This document shows, in pieces, positions 7,163-15,101 of a stretch of DNA of 42,212 nt (position 1 is its first letter; the number at the start of each line of letters is the position of its first letter). The DNA is from Megasphaera hominis. GTDB taxonomy: Bacteria; Bacillota; Negativicutes; Veillonellales; Megasphaeraceae. Under the pieces are notes generated by a model, which saw only the letters and a program-made list of their open reading frames with translations, did not search any database and was not told where the DNA came from. Where the stretch lies: the NCBI RefSeq assembly GCF_014269395.1, contig NZ_JACOGK010000025.1, positions 1-42,212 of the forward strand, read 5' to 3'. A program made the position numbers and the translations under genes.

Positions 7163-7491
7163 TGATGGTGTACGTAAGTAATCCATATTCAGGCGCAGAA
7201 TGCCTGAATACAATGTGTGCCAGGCACATGGTAGCGTCATTGGCTGCTATTTTCCCACATATTTATTTTTACAATCCCATAGACGCCATGAAGGCACAAG
7301 GGAAAGCAGAACTCAGCTATGAGAGCATCATGGCTCAGTGTAAAGAAGTGATAAAAAGGTCTGATGCCGTCATTTTGGGAACCGATTGGGAAACCAGCAC
7401 CGGATGCCGAAAAGAAAAGGAATGGGCTGAAGAATTTGGCAAGCCTATCTATGTAAGCGCATACGAATTTATAGATGGCGGAGTCTACTGA
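7159..7491 (+). CDS. DUF4406-type protein (deoxyribosyltransferase-like fold)
   Basis: The 110-residue protein starts MMMVYVSNPYSG and contains FYNPIDA, SDAVILGTDWETSTGCRKE and a C-terminal GKPIYV strand. This pattern fits DUF4406 proteins, which are predicted relatives of nucleoside 2-deoxyribosyltransferases and are common in phages. A role in nucleotide modification or salvage is an inference from the fold. It sits in a coupled string of early genes. Confidence 0.75.
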   Translation: MMMVYVSNPYSGAECLNTMCARHMVASLAAIFPHIYFYNPIDAMKAQGKAELSYESIMAQCKEVIKRSDAVILGTDWETSTGCRKEKEWAEEFGKPIYVSAYEFIDGGVY

Positions 7492-7679
7492 TGAAATGCT
7501 GGTACTGCCATAAAGAATTGGATCCAGGTGAATGGACCTGGGTTGCAATCTGGGATGGCACAAGGCGCAGGGTATGCAAGGATGATCGGACGTGTAAACC
7601 AAACACCGGTATACAGGGTAACGGACTCAGGCCAGCAATTCGCAAACAGCCAAAAAAACAAGATCTTGAAACAGAATAA
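7491..7679 (+). CDS. Small Cys-pair protein, unknown
   Basis: The 62-residue protein begins MKCWYCHKEL and has a second cysteine pair (VCKDDRTC about 20 residues later), a probable single zinc site. Its ATG overlaps the stop of the DUF4406 gene by 1 nt. It is the last gene before a terminator. Confidence 0.6.
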   Translation: MKCWYCHKELDPGEWTWVAIWDGTRRRVCKDDRTCKPNTGIQGNGLRPAIRKQPKKQDLETE

Positions 7680-7688
7680 ACAGAGAAT

Positions 7689-7722
7689 TTGATAGGGATA
7701 GAAATCGTCCCTATCAATTTTC
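7689..7722 (+). terminator. Rho-independent terminator of the early operon
   Basis: TTGATAGGGA (7689-7698) pairs perfectly with TCCCTATCAA (7708-7717), followed by TTTTC. It closes the run of early genes. A second perfect stem (7768-7784, loop TCG) follows 46 nt later without a T run and lies in the leader of the Rep-like gene. Confidence 0.7.
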
Positions 7723-7834
7723 ATATAACGGCCTATATATAATACATATATATGTCAAAAAAAACACACCACCTTCGAGGTGGTAGGGGCTAGTAGTAGA
7801 TACTATCTTTAGTTCCATTTTCTAAAGAGGTGAG

Positions 7835-8617
7835 ATGATGGGGTTCATTCGAAACGTGAAATATTACTGCGGAGATGAATATCTGGAGACCGAGTTGTTT
7901 GAGATGCCAAACATGAACGACAGAGGGAAACCACTTCGCAGGAAGAAAGAAAAACCATCTACACCTGGAAAAGCGAAATGGAACAGGAAAAATGCTATCA
8001 GAAAGTTCCGGCAAAAAGTAATGACGAACTTTTCCAAAGAAGACTACTACATGACTTTTACCTTCTCGACGGAAAACATGCCAGAAACAAAGGAAGACGG
8101 GAAAAAAGAATTCCATAATTTTATTCGACGTATCAACCGCCGCAGAAAGAAGCTGGGCCTTGATGCGGTGAAATATATGGGGACCATGGAAAGCAAGGAA
8201 AAAAAGACAGGAACAACCTATCATTTCCATATGATTATCAGCGGCGGCCTGTCACGGGACGAAATGGAAGAGATATGGAAGAAAGGGCTGTGCAATGCAA
8301 GCAAGTTACGCATTGATGACAACGAACTCATGCAGAAACTTTGCCAGTACATCACGAAAAAAATAGACAGGAAGGAAAAGCATTCCAGATCGTATCTGTG
8401 CAGCCGAAACCTGAAGAACCCTATCATCAAAAAGAATGACTGGAAATTTTCTCACCGGAAGCTTAACGAACTAGCAGGGCTGACAGATTGCCCTGAAGTA
8501 TGGGAAAGCATCTACATTGGCTACCAATTTATAGAGGCTTCGGCAGTATTCTCCGATCTGAATGGCTGGCATGTCATGGCCAAATTGAAGCGAAGGGACG
8601 TGAAGCAAAAGAAATGA
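7835..8617 (+). CDS. HUH-type Rep-like replication protein
   Basis: The 260-residue protein shows the three motifs of rolling-circle Rep (HUH) endonucleases. Motif I is YYMTFTFST (71-79), motif II is YHFHMIIS with the paired histidines at 130 and 132, and motif III is CQYITKK with the candidate nucleophile Tyr172. The N-terminal 60 residues are basic. It most resembles the REP_ORF2/G2P-type proteins. It would nick the phage origin to start replication. RusA and SSB genes follow in the same operon, and no helicase, primase or helicase-loader gene is visible. The start is either ATG 7835 or ATG 7838 (GAGGTGAG just upstream). The family call is by motifs only. Confidence 0.72.
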   Translation: MMGFIRNVKYYCGDEYLETELFEMPNMNDRGKPLRRKKEKPSTPGKAKWNRKNAIRKFRQKVMTNFSKEDYYMTFTFSTENMPETKEDGKKEFHNFIRRINRRRKKLGLDAVKYMGTMESKEKKTGTTYHFHMIISGGLSRDEMEEIWKKGLCNASKLRIDDNELMQKLCQYITKKIDRKEKHSRSYLCSRNLKNPIIKKNDWKFSHRKLNELAGLTDCPEVWESIYIGYQFIEASAVFSDLNGWHVMAKLKRRDVKQKK

Positions 8618-8976
8618 AAATCATAATTCCTGGAACACTGCCTAGCCTGAACGAATATGTCCGGGCCTGCAGAGGAAGTGCTCATACTGGAAACAGAATG
8701 AGCAGGGATGCACATTATCTATGTAAGCTGGGCATGTTGAAATACCATGGCCAGCATATCGGGAGAGCACGCATGACGTTCATCTGGGTAGAGAAGAACC
8801 GGAGAAGAGATAAGGACAACGTTGCCTTCGGTAAGAAATTCATTCTCGACAGCCTGCAGGAAATGGAAATCTTGAGTAATGACGGCTGGAAAGAAATCGT
8901 AAGCTTTGAAGACCGGTTTGAAGTGGATAAGAAAAATCCACACGTGGAAGTTATTGTGGAAGAGGTCAAAGAATGA
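8614..8976 (+). CDS. rusA: RusA-type Holliday junction resolvase
   Basis: The 120-residue length and sequence fit RusA. The N-terminal MKIIIPGTLPSLNEY is typical, and the catalytic acidic cluster appears as RRRDKDN (D66, D68), D79 and NDG (D90). RusA cuts four-way DNA junctions and helps resolve replicating phage DNA before packaging. The chosen ATG at 8614 overlaps the Rep-like gene's stop (ATGA); a longer frame from 8500 lies inside that gene. Confidence 0.88.
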   Translation: MKIIIPGTLPSLNEYVRACRGSAHTGNRMSRDAHYLCKLGMLKYHGQHIGRARMTFIWVEKNRRRDKDNVAFGKKFILDSLQEMEILSNDGWKEIVSFEDRFEVDKKNPHVEVIVEEVKE

Positions 8977-9344
8977 ACGAAGTAATCACAAAAGAAATGA
9001 TTATTCATTGCCTTGAGCAGTCCTATGATGAGTTTGAGATGTATATCACGCTGGTTGAAAAAGCAGAAGATGAGGTACGCTATGAGACCGGCCATGAAAG
9101 ACAAGCTCGTCGCTTTCGTCAAAAGGCCCGTGGCAAAAGGAACGAAGCAATTAAGCTGGTGAAGGTTGCCAGAAAAATGGCAAAAGAAATGGGACTGAAT
9201 AACTATTTTGAATGGATGTGGATTATTGAGCTTCTTGAAGAAATGGATGGCCATGATTGGAATGGCTACTTAATAGATGATGGATTGTTAATGCTGTCGT
9301 TTTATGAACACCTGAAGTATTTCATCAAAAAAGAGGAAGTGTAA
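8973..9344 (+). CDS. Hypothetical replication-region protein
   Basis: The 123-residue, highly charged and mostly helical protein overlaps the rusA stop by 4 nt. It shares the pattern of a Trp-rich segment (YFEWMWIIELLEEM) with the next gene (DMDWLWLIQKIMML), which suggests a common helical fold. No known family is recognised. Confidence 0.6.
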   Translation: MNEVITKEMIIHCLEQSYDEFEMYITLVEKAEDEVRYETGHERQARRFRQKARGKRNEAIKLVKVARKMAKEMGLNNYFEWMWIIELLEEMDGHDWNGYLIDDGLLMLSFYEHLKYFIKKEEV

Positions 9345-9365
9345 ATACCGGGAGGAAGGTGGAGT

Positions 9366-9995
9366 ATGAAGAAAGAGCCACAGAAGAAAAGCATGAAGGA
9401 TAGAGGAATTATCCTGGAAGAGATGGGCCTGATCTGTGTCAAAATCAATGAGCTGTTGCAGGATTGGATTCACGCCTACGACTTCAGCAGGGAAAGCCAA
9501 ATGAATTTCATCAAACGGGAACTCATGTCCAAACTCATAGATCTATACATTCGCGCGGAAAAGTTGGAGCTTGAGATTGATATGGATTGGCTCTGGCTCA
9601 TCCAGAAGATCATGATGCTGCCAAAAGAATCCAGTTATCAGGGATTTAAAGAAGAGGCCATTCATAGTGCCTGGTCAGCTATACAGTATGCAGAAGAAAT
9701 TGAAACGAAACTATTTACAGAACGAGGAGATGGTAAGGTGAGATGTATTGCCTGTGGGAAAAAGTTTACGCCGAAGATGGAATCATTGCTCTGTGATTCT
9801 TGCTTTGAGCAAGCGAAAGAACGGATGCGGAAAACGGAGTCTGGGAAATGCCCAATCTGTGGCGGGAGCGTAGCCTTTAATGAATTCCATCAGAACAAAG
9901 TAAATGCAGGAGTATATGCATGCAGTGCCAAATGCAGACGGATACTGAAGCTGGTGCAGCACCGGCTGTCCATGGAAAAGGCGGTGAAAAAATGA
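9366..9995 (+). CDS. Two-domain protein with C-terminal zinc ribbons
   Basis: The 209-residue protein has a helical N-terminal half (about 1-120) resembling the preceding gene in its DWLWLIQKI segment. The C-terminal half carries two cysteine-pair sites: CIAC...CDSC (about 127-147) and CPIC...CSAKC (about 161-188). It overlaps ssb by 4 nt. The zinc ribbons resemble those of the early paralogues at 5-6 kb. The function is unknown. Confidence 0.65.
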   Translation: MKKEPQKKSMKDRGIILEEMGLICVKINELLQDWIHAYDFSRESQMNFIKRELMSKLIDLYIRAEKLELEIDMDWLWLIQKIMMLPKESSYQGFKEEAIHSAWSAIQYAEEIETKLFTERGDGKVRCIACGKKFTPKMESLLCDSCFEQAKERMRKTESGKCPICGGSVAFNEFHQNKVNAGVYACSAKCRRILKLVQHRLSMEKAVKK

Positions 9996-10390
9996 ATGTA
10001 GTCGTCCTGATCGGCAGGCTCGTCAAAGACCCTGTCACCAATTACACGCCTGATGGTACAGCTGTCAGCAGCTTCACGCTGGCAGTCAACCGGCCAAAAA
10101 CAAGAGACGGGAAAGAACAGGCAGATTTTATCCGGTGCATAGCCTTTAATAAAACAGCCGAAGTTGTAGACAAGTACGTCCGGAAAGGTCGCCAGCTTGC
10201 CATCCATGGACAAATCCATACAGGCCATTACGAAAAAGACGGCAGAACCTACTACACTACAGACGTAATTGTGAATCGAATGGAATTCACCGGAAAAAAA
10301 GAAGACAACACCATAACAAACACAGCCACGCACAACGGCTTCAACGACATGGGCCATGATGCGGGCCAAGACGAAGACATACCATTCTAG
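9992..10390 (+). CDS. ssb: Single-stranded DNA-binding protein
   Basis: The 132-residue protein starts MNVVVLIGRLVKDP and has the OB-fold pattern FTLAVNRP, DFIRCIAFNKTAEVV and GRQLAIHGQIHTG. A short Gly/Asn-rich linker leads to the acidic tail DEDIPF, which recruits partner proteins in bacterial SSBs. It coats single-stranded DNA, the product expected of an HUH-type initiator. The ATG at 9992 is preceded by AAGGCGGTG. Confidence 0.93.
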   Translation: MNVVVLIGRLVKDPVTNYTPDGTAVSSFTLAVNRPKTRDGKEQADFIRCIAFNKTAEVVDKYVRKGRQLAIHGQIHTGHYEKDGRTYYTTDVIVNRMEFTGKKEDNTITNTATHNGFNDMGHDAGQDEDIPF

Positions 10391-10401
10391 GGGGGACGAA
10401 G

Positions 10402-10947
10402 ATGGCAGATGAAAAGAAAAAATATACAATGAGTGCAGATGAAATGCCAAGATGGTACCATCCACAACAAGGACAATTTACACACACACTAAAAGAGAGT
10501 GAGAACGGATTCATCCATGGATTCATCCAGAACCAGCTCGTAAGGGATGCGACAAAAGGGGAAATTGTATTTGACGCAAACACAGGGAAACTTGTCTCTT
10601 ATGATGATGACGAAGAAACAAATGATGAAGAACACGAAGAATTCACGGGAATAGGTGAAGCCGAAGTGATAAATAGGGAAAGAAAACTGGAACAAAGAAT
10701 TTGGGATCTCTGGGGACAGGAACAATTTACGCCCTTGGATACAAAAGAAGCGCCCACATTTGTTATTCATGACATTGAAATGATACTGCGGGATATGTAT
10801 GAAATTTATCCGGAACTTTGGGAAAACAAAGTAGAAATCAGCGCGTTATCCATGGTCAATGACTGGACCTGGCAGCACAAGCTGACAGTATACGAACGGG
10901 AAAAGAGAAAAATTTTAAAAGTAAAGGAGCCGGAAGATAATGACTAG
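10402..10947 (+). CDS. Hypothetical phage protein
   Basis: The 181-residue acidic protein follows ssb by 11 nt with GGGGGACG before its ATG. It has an Asp/Glu-rich central linker (about 68-80) between a Trp/His-containing N-terminal part and a helical C-terminal domain. It overlaps the next gene by 8 nt. No family is recognised. Confidence 0.6.
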   Translation: MADEKKKYTMSADEMPRWYHPQQGQFTHTLKESENGFIHGFIQNQLVRDATKGEIVFDANTGKLVSYDDDEETNDEEHEEFTGIGEAEVINRERKLEQRIWDLWGQEQFTPLDTKEAPTFVIHDIEMILRDMYEIYPELWENKVEISALSMVNDWTWQHKLTVYEREKRKILKVKEPEDND

Positions 10948-11275
10948 TGAACAGGACCTTATCGACATGCTGGATGAGCTGCTTGAAGAAGTCTTAGAAT
11001 GGCGTGACGCATGGGAAAGCAGGGAAACAGAAAAGGCAGAAATCCTACGGGATTATGTAAAGTGGGACATGGCTAAACTGGTAGTAGAAATCCGTTGCTC
11101 AGGTGTGACGGTAGACAAGGGAACACTGACAAAACTAGAAAAGTGCATCGAATATCTGCCGAAGAAAGAGTGTACACTTGGTTACGGAGAAGAATGCGCA
11201 AGAAGAGCCAAGAAGTATATAGACGCACTGATGAAAGAGTTAGGAGCTGAACGAGAATGGTGGAATACAATTTAA
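10940..11275 (+). CDS. Hypothetical helical phage protein
   Basis: The 111-residue protein is mostly helical and Glu-rich at the start (DLIDMLDELLEEVLEW). It overlaps both neighbours, so it is coupled to them. No domain is recognised. Confidence 0.55.
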   Translation: MTSEQDLIDMLDELLEEVLEWRDAWESRETEKAEILRDYVKWDMAKLVVEIRCSGVTVDKGTLTKLEKCIEYLPKKECTLGYGEECARRAKKYIDALMKELGAEREWWNTI

Positions 11276-11589
11276 AAAAGAAGAGTGATATGCGTAAAAT
11301 TTGCACCTATCAAATTGATTGGGATAAAACACCTGCTGTAATGGCTGGTTGCGTTGAATGGAGAATTATAAACTACGAAGGATGTGAAAATACAGAAATT
11401 GTATTGCCTGTATCAGGAAAGAAGATAGATGGCTACAAGAGAAGCTATTTGGTAGCCAGGAATGAACGGATTGAAGATAACGTGATAGAACTCTACAGAG
11501 TTATCGTTTGTACAATAGATCAGGCAGTAAGAGAGGTGAAGGATGTAATCGAGACAGGGTTCATATTGGCGAGGGGAGGGACGGATTGA
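11257..11589 (+). CDS. Hypothetical phage protein
   Basis: The 110-residue protein has predicted beta-strand content (VEWRIINYEG, TEIVLPVSG). Its ATG at 11257 has GGAGCTGAACG upstream and overlaps the preceding gene by 19 nt; the internal ATG at 11290 has no clear site. It is adjacent to the late regulator. The function is unknown. Confidence 0.55.
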   Translation: MVEYNLKKKSDMRKICTYQIDWDKTPAVMAGCVEWRIINYEGCENTEIVLPVSGKKIDGYKRSYLVARNERIEDNVIELYRVIVCTIDQAVREVKDVIETGFILARGGTD

Positions 11590-12024
11590 TTGACGGGTAA
11601 GGAATATCTCTGGAATATCAGGAAACAACGGAACGCGCTGATGGTTACGCAAGAGGAAATCATGGAAGTCAAGAAAAAAATCCTCTACGAAATACATTGT
11701 GGCGTTGGTATGGGAACGTCAGGCGGCAAAGGGTCTGACATATCTGACCGGGTTGAACGCTGGGAAAGTTACCTGGAAAAGATAAAGCGGGAGGAAAACC
11801 TATACATCAGGGCACGTGATGCGGCCAAAGGGAAGATAAACAAAGTAGAAGACGGAGATGAACGCGCATTACTTACAGCACGGTATCTGATCAATAAAAA
11901 ATGGGAAGACATTGCCTCTGATATGGATTACAGCGTACCAGGAATTTACAAATTACACGGGCGTGCACTCATCCATTTTGAAAAGGCAAATCCCGAAATC
12001 AAGCGAATGAAAAAGAGTAGATAG
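11590..12024 (+). CDS. DUF1492/ArpU-like late transcription regulator
   Basis: The 144-residue protein starts at TTG 11590, with GGGAGGGA upstream and the previous stop immediately before it. It has a coiled N-terminal half and a C-terminal sigma-70 region-4-like helix-turn-helix: LLTARYLINKKWEDIASDM then IYKLHGRALIHFEK. This is the pattern of DUF1492/ArpU/RinA-type proteins, which activate late genes in Firmicutes phages. Its place at the end of the early/replication block, just before the packaging genes, fits that role. Confidence 0.78.
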   Translation: MTGKEYLWNIRKQRNALMVTQEEIMEVKKKILYEIHCGVGMGTSGGKGSDISDRVERWESYLEKIKREENLYIRARDAAKGKINKVEDGDERALLTARYLINKKWEDIASDMDYSVPGIYKLHGRALIHFEKANPEIKRMKKSR

Positions 12025-12070
12025 AAGTATAGTATCCACTTAGGTTATAATTAAAACAGAGAGATTTACC

Positions 12071-12102
12071 AAAGGCATTGCGTATATACGCAGTGCCTTT
12101 TT
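12071..12102 (+). terminator. Rho-independent terminator after the late regulator
   Basis: AAAGGCATTGCGTA pairs with TACGCAGTGCCTTT (one G-T pair) and is followed by TT. It separates the replication operon from the packaging block. Confidence 0.75.
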
Positions 12103-12130
12103 GCGTACACGAATGTAAGGAGTTGGTAGC

Positions 12131-12316
12131 ATGGTTTATTGTCAAAACAGGAGATGCAGACACCATCCTAAAGGATGCTGCCTGAACATGAGATTGGTCA
12201 TAGATCGTGAGCGCTGCATTTCCTTCGAGCCAAAACGGAAAGCCAAAAAGAAAACGCAAACAGATTTAAATCATGAACCCGTTCCCAATCGGAAACGGAA
12301 TTTGATATTGAAATAG
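12131..12316 (+). CDS. Small Cys-rich basic protein
   Basis: The 61-residue protein has four cysteines and paired histidines near the start (CQNRRCRHHPKGCC) and a strongly basic tail. TAAGGAG lies about 9 nt before the ATG. It precedes the HNH gene by 7 nt. It may bind zinc or nucleic acid; no family is known to me. Confidence 0.55.
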   Translation: MVYCQNRRCRHHPKGCCLNMRLVIDRERCISFEPKRKAKKKTQTDLNHEPVPNRKRNLILK

Positions 12317-12323
12317 GTGCGCC

Positions 12324-12650
12324 ATGGCCAGAGAATGGAACGCGCCTATATACAACAGCCAGCGCTGGAGGAAGGTAGCAAAGGCTTACGCAGCATCTCA
12401 GCATTATATCTGCGAGCGGTGCCATAATCAATCATTCATTGGCACCGGTAAGGAACCGCACTGGATCGTACACCATAAGCAGCACCTGACAGCAGACAAT
12501 GTACAAGACGATAACATTGTCTATGGGTGGGATAACCTTGAGCTGCTGTGTATCTACTGCCACAACGCTGTTCACGCGCCGCAGGGCACCGGGAGGACCT
12601 GCCAGTTCGATGAAAATGGAAATCTGGTAGGGATTTTGGGAGAAAAATAG
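12324..12650 (+). CDS. HNH endonuclease
   Basis: The 108-residue protein has the HNH pattern with zinc-binding pairs: YICERC, VHHKQHL (paired histidines), WDNLELLCIYCHNAVH. The position right before the terminase genes is typical for phages whose HNH protein works with the terminase in cutting cohesive ends (shown for HK97 gp74). The length is in the normal range. Confidence 0.9.
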   Translation: MAREWNAPIYNSQRWRKVAKAYAASQHYICERCHNQSFIGTGKEPHWIVHHKQHLTADNVQDDNIVYGWDNLELLCIYCHNAVHAPQGTGRTCQFDENGNLVGILGEK

Positions 12651-12796
12651 GCCATACCCCCCTTTATCGAAAACAATTTTCCAAAAAATTGACGCCGGGG
12701 GCGGCCATTCGTGTAACACGCAAGGCGCGCACGAGGGGGGTGTAGTCATAGCTGTTGCTTATAAAGATAAAGCAAAAAAAGAGGAGGTGGATGACG
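12651..12796. other. Candidate cos region
   Basis: The 146-nt gap between the HNH and small terminase genes has no reading frame. It contains ACCCCCC at 12656-12662 and GGGGGGT at 12735-12741 as inverted arms, a GC block GCCGGGGGCGGC, and an A-rich middle. Phages with an adjacent HNH gene often carry cos here. No cut site can be proved from sequence alone; a pac mechanism is the alternative. Confidence 0.35.
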
Positions 12797-13153
12797 ATGG
12801 CCAGATTAAAGGAAAAAACAATCATAAAACGCCGAAAAGAGAATTTAATGAAGATTTTTTCCGACATTGACGGCGATAAAATGACACTCGTCGAGCCGTC
12901 CATCGAACAGGCTGCCAAAATGGAGCAGTACATCATGCGCCTCTCTGAGCAGCTTGACGAAGTCGGCTTTATCGAAGAGTACCAAAACGGCGAAAACCAA
13001 AAAGGGAAGAAGGAGTCAACGGAATCGAAGGCATACAGCACCATGGTCAAGAACTACAATGCCATCATCCGGACACTGCTGTCATGCCTGCCTGAAACAG
13101 ACCAGAAACAGGCAGAGGACGAAGTGCTTGACTATCTCAAGCGCAGAGTATGA
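12797..13153 (+). CDS. terS: Terminase small subunit (P27-like)
   Basis: From ATG 12797 (GGAGG about 8 nt upstream; the ATG at 12791 is too close to that site) the protein has 118 residues. The pattern AAKMEQYIMRLSEQLDEVGF, EEYQNGENQ and YSTMVKNYNAIIRTLL matches P27-family small terminases. These recognise the packaging site and feed DNA to the large subunit. It overlaps terL by 4 nt. Confidence 0.82.
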   Translation: MARLKEKTIIKRRKENLMKIFSDIDGDKMTLVEPSIEQAAKMEQYIMRLSEQLDEVGFIEEYQNGENQKGKKESTESKAYSTMVKNYNAIIRTLLSCLPETDQKQAEDEVLDYLKRRV

Positions 13154-14814
13154 ACTACATCGAAGAGTACTATGGCCAAATCCTGGACGGTCGTGTGGCG
13201 GTATCTGAAAAAGTGCGCCGCGTATACAAGCATCTGGTCGATAAATTGCACGACACTGGGAGTCAATACGTATACGACGACGAAAAAGCCAAGTACGTCA
13301 TCGAATTTGTAGAGACATTCTGCTGCCAATCGAAAGGGACCTGGGGTGGCAAGCCGCTGAAACTGGAACTGTGGCAGAAGGCGGCCACAGCTGCCCTCTT
13401 CGGCTTCGTCGATAAAGACACGGGCCTGCGGGAGTATCTGCAGCTCATCCTCATCGTCGCGCGAAAGAATGGGAAATCGACCTGGGCGGCAGGCCTGGCC
13501 TTGTATCTGCTGGTAGCTGATGGGGAGCCGGGCCCTGAAATCTACAGCGCAGCAACCAAAAAAGACCAGGCGAAAATCATCTGGAACGAAGTAGTGAGCA
13601 TGATCAAGAAGTCGCCCGCACTCAATAAGCATCTCAAGTGCCTCGTCAGCTCAATAAAATGCCGGTTAAATGAAGGCGTCTTTGAACCGCTGGGATCAGA
13701 CAGCAACAAGCTCGATGGTCTGAACGTCCACGGCGCCCTCATCGACGAACTGCACGCCATCAAAGACAAGAACCTGTACGACGTCCTCGTCGACGGCATG
13801 ACAGCCCGTGAACAGCCTATGTGCATCATAACCACCACGGCAGGCACGGTCAGAGACAACATCTTTGATCTGAAATACGAAGAATGTGAGCGTATCATCA
13901 AGGGCTATGACGACCCGGAGGGATACCAGGACGAAACGGTCCTGCCCATCGTCTACGAACTCGACAAGAGGGACGAATGGACGAAGCCGGAGTGCTGGCA
14001 AAAGGCCAATCCTGGCCTGGGCACCATCAAACAAGAAGAAACACTGGCCAAAAAGGTCTACCAGGCGCAACACGATGCGCTGCGCGTGAAGAATCTGCTA
14101 TGCAAAGACTTCAACGTTCGGGAAACGAGCGGGGAGTCTTTTTTCACATTCGAGCAGCTTAATAACGAGACCACCTATGACCTGGCAGAGCTGGCGCCAC
14201 GTTATGGCATAGGCGGCTTCGACCTGTCCGAAACGACGGACTTGACCTGTGCCACCTTGCTCTTCTGCGTCCGGGGCAATCCCAACATCTACGTCAAGCA
14301 GATGTACTGGATCCCAGAGGACCTGCTGGAAAAACGGGTCCATGAAGACCAGATCCCTTATGACATTTGGGAGAAGAAAGGCTGGCTTCGGACCTCGCCC
14401 GGCTTCAGGAATGACTACCGCCTCATCTTGGACTGGTTCGTCCAAGAAATGGAACAGGACGACATCTACCTGTTCAAATGTGGCTTCGACCGCTGGAGCG
14501 CAGCCTACCTGGTACAGGCCATGCAGGAACGCTTCGGCGAAAACATCATGGTCCCTGTAGCACAAGGGAAGCAAACACTATCCGGGCCGATGAAGAACCT
14601 GGCCGCAGACATGACAGCCAAGCGGATTATTTACGACAACAACCCAATATTGAAATGGTGTATGGCCAACGTGGCCGTTGACATAGATCGCAACGACAAC
14701 ATCCAGCCCATGAAGACCAGTAACCCGCGCAAACGTATCGACGGCTTTGCTTCACTGCTCGACGCCTATGCCGTCTACGAACAAAACAAGGAAGACTACA
14801 TGAATTTGATTTAG
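13150..14814 (+). CDS. terL: Terminase large subunit
   Basis: The 554-residue protein has the TerL layout. The ATPase domain carries Walker A VARKNGKST (103-111), Walker B ALIDE (196-200) and a coupling motif TTTAG (about 229). A C-terminal RNase H-like nuclease starts near GGFDLSETTD (about 357). It belongs to the Terminase_1/HK97-like group. It pumps DNA into the prohead and cuts it. The stop is TAG, which shows that TAG is a normal stop in this prophage. Confidence 0.95.
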   Translation: MNYIEEYYGQILDGRVAVSEKVRRVYKHLVDKLHDTGSQYVYDDEKAKYVIEFVETFCCQSKGTWGGKPLKLELWQKAATAALFGFVDKDTGLREYLQLILIVARKNGKSTWAAGLALYLLVADGEPGPEIYSAATKKDQAKIIWNEVVSMIKKSPALNKHLKCLVSSIKCRLNEGVFEPLGSDSNKLDGLNVHGALIDELHAIKDKNLYDVLVDGMTAREQPMCIITTTAGTVRDNIFDLKYEECERIIKGYDDPEGYQDETVLPIVYELDKRDEWTKPECWQKANPGLGTIKQEETLAKKVYQAQHDALRVKNLLCKDFNVRETSGESFFTFEQLNNETTYDLAELAPRYGIGGFDLSETTDLTCATLLFCVRGNPNIYVKQMYWIPEDLLEKRVHEDQIPYDIWEKKGWLRTSPGFRNDYRLILDWFVQEMEQDDIYLFKCGFDRWSAAYLVQAMQERFGENIMVPVAQGKQTLSGPMKNLAADMTAKRIIYDNNPILKWCMANVAVDIDRNDNIQPMKTSNPRKRIDGFASLLDAYAVYEQNKEDYMNLI

Positions 14815-14826
14815 GAGAGTGAAGGC

Positions 14827-15063
14827 ATGATCATCGTAAACAGTCTTGGAAATAAAGCATTTAACCTGGACAAAATAAAAATTATCTTTATCGACGACAT
14901 GGAATACACCATCAACGCAGTAACGGATATGGGTGACGTTGAAGGAGTCGGAGAACTGGGGAAATATAGAAACTACACAGAGTGCAAGGAAGCCTTTGAA
15001 AAATTGATGGATCGTATTTATGATCAGCGCACAGTCGTATATATGCCGGAACGGAAAAGATAA
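14827..15063 (+). CDS. Small protein between terL and portal
   Basis: The 78-residue acidic protein has no recognised domain. It starts 12 nt after terL with GGAGAGTGAAGGC before the ATG. Its codon composition is more A-rich than the flanking GC-richer structural genes, so it may be a late insertion (moron-like). The function is unknown. Confidence 0.6.
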   Translation: MIIVNSLGNKAFNLDKIKIIFIDDMEYTINAVTDMGDVEGVGELGKYRNYTECKEAFEKLMDRIYDQRTVVYMPERKR

Positions 15064-15101
15064 TAAGCAGGGCTGAATTATAGCAGAAAGGGGGTGAGAA
15101 C

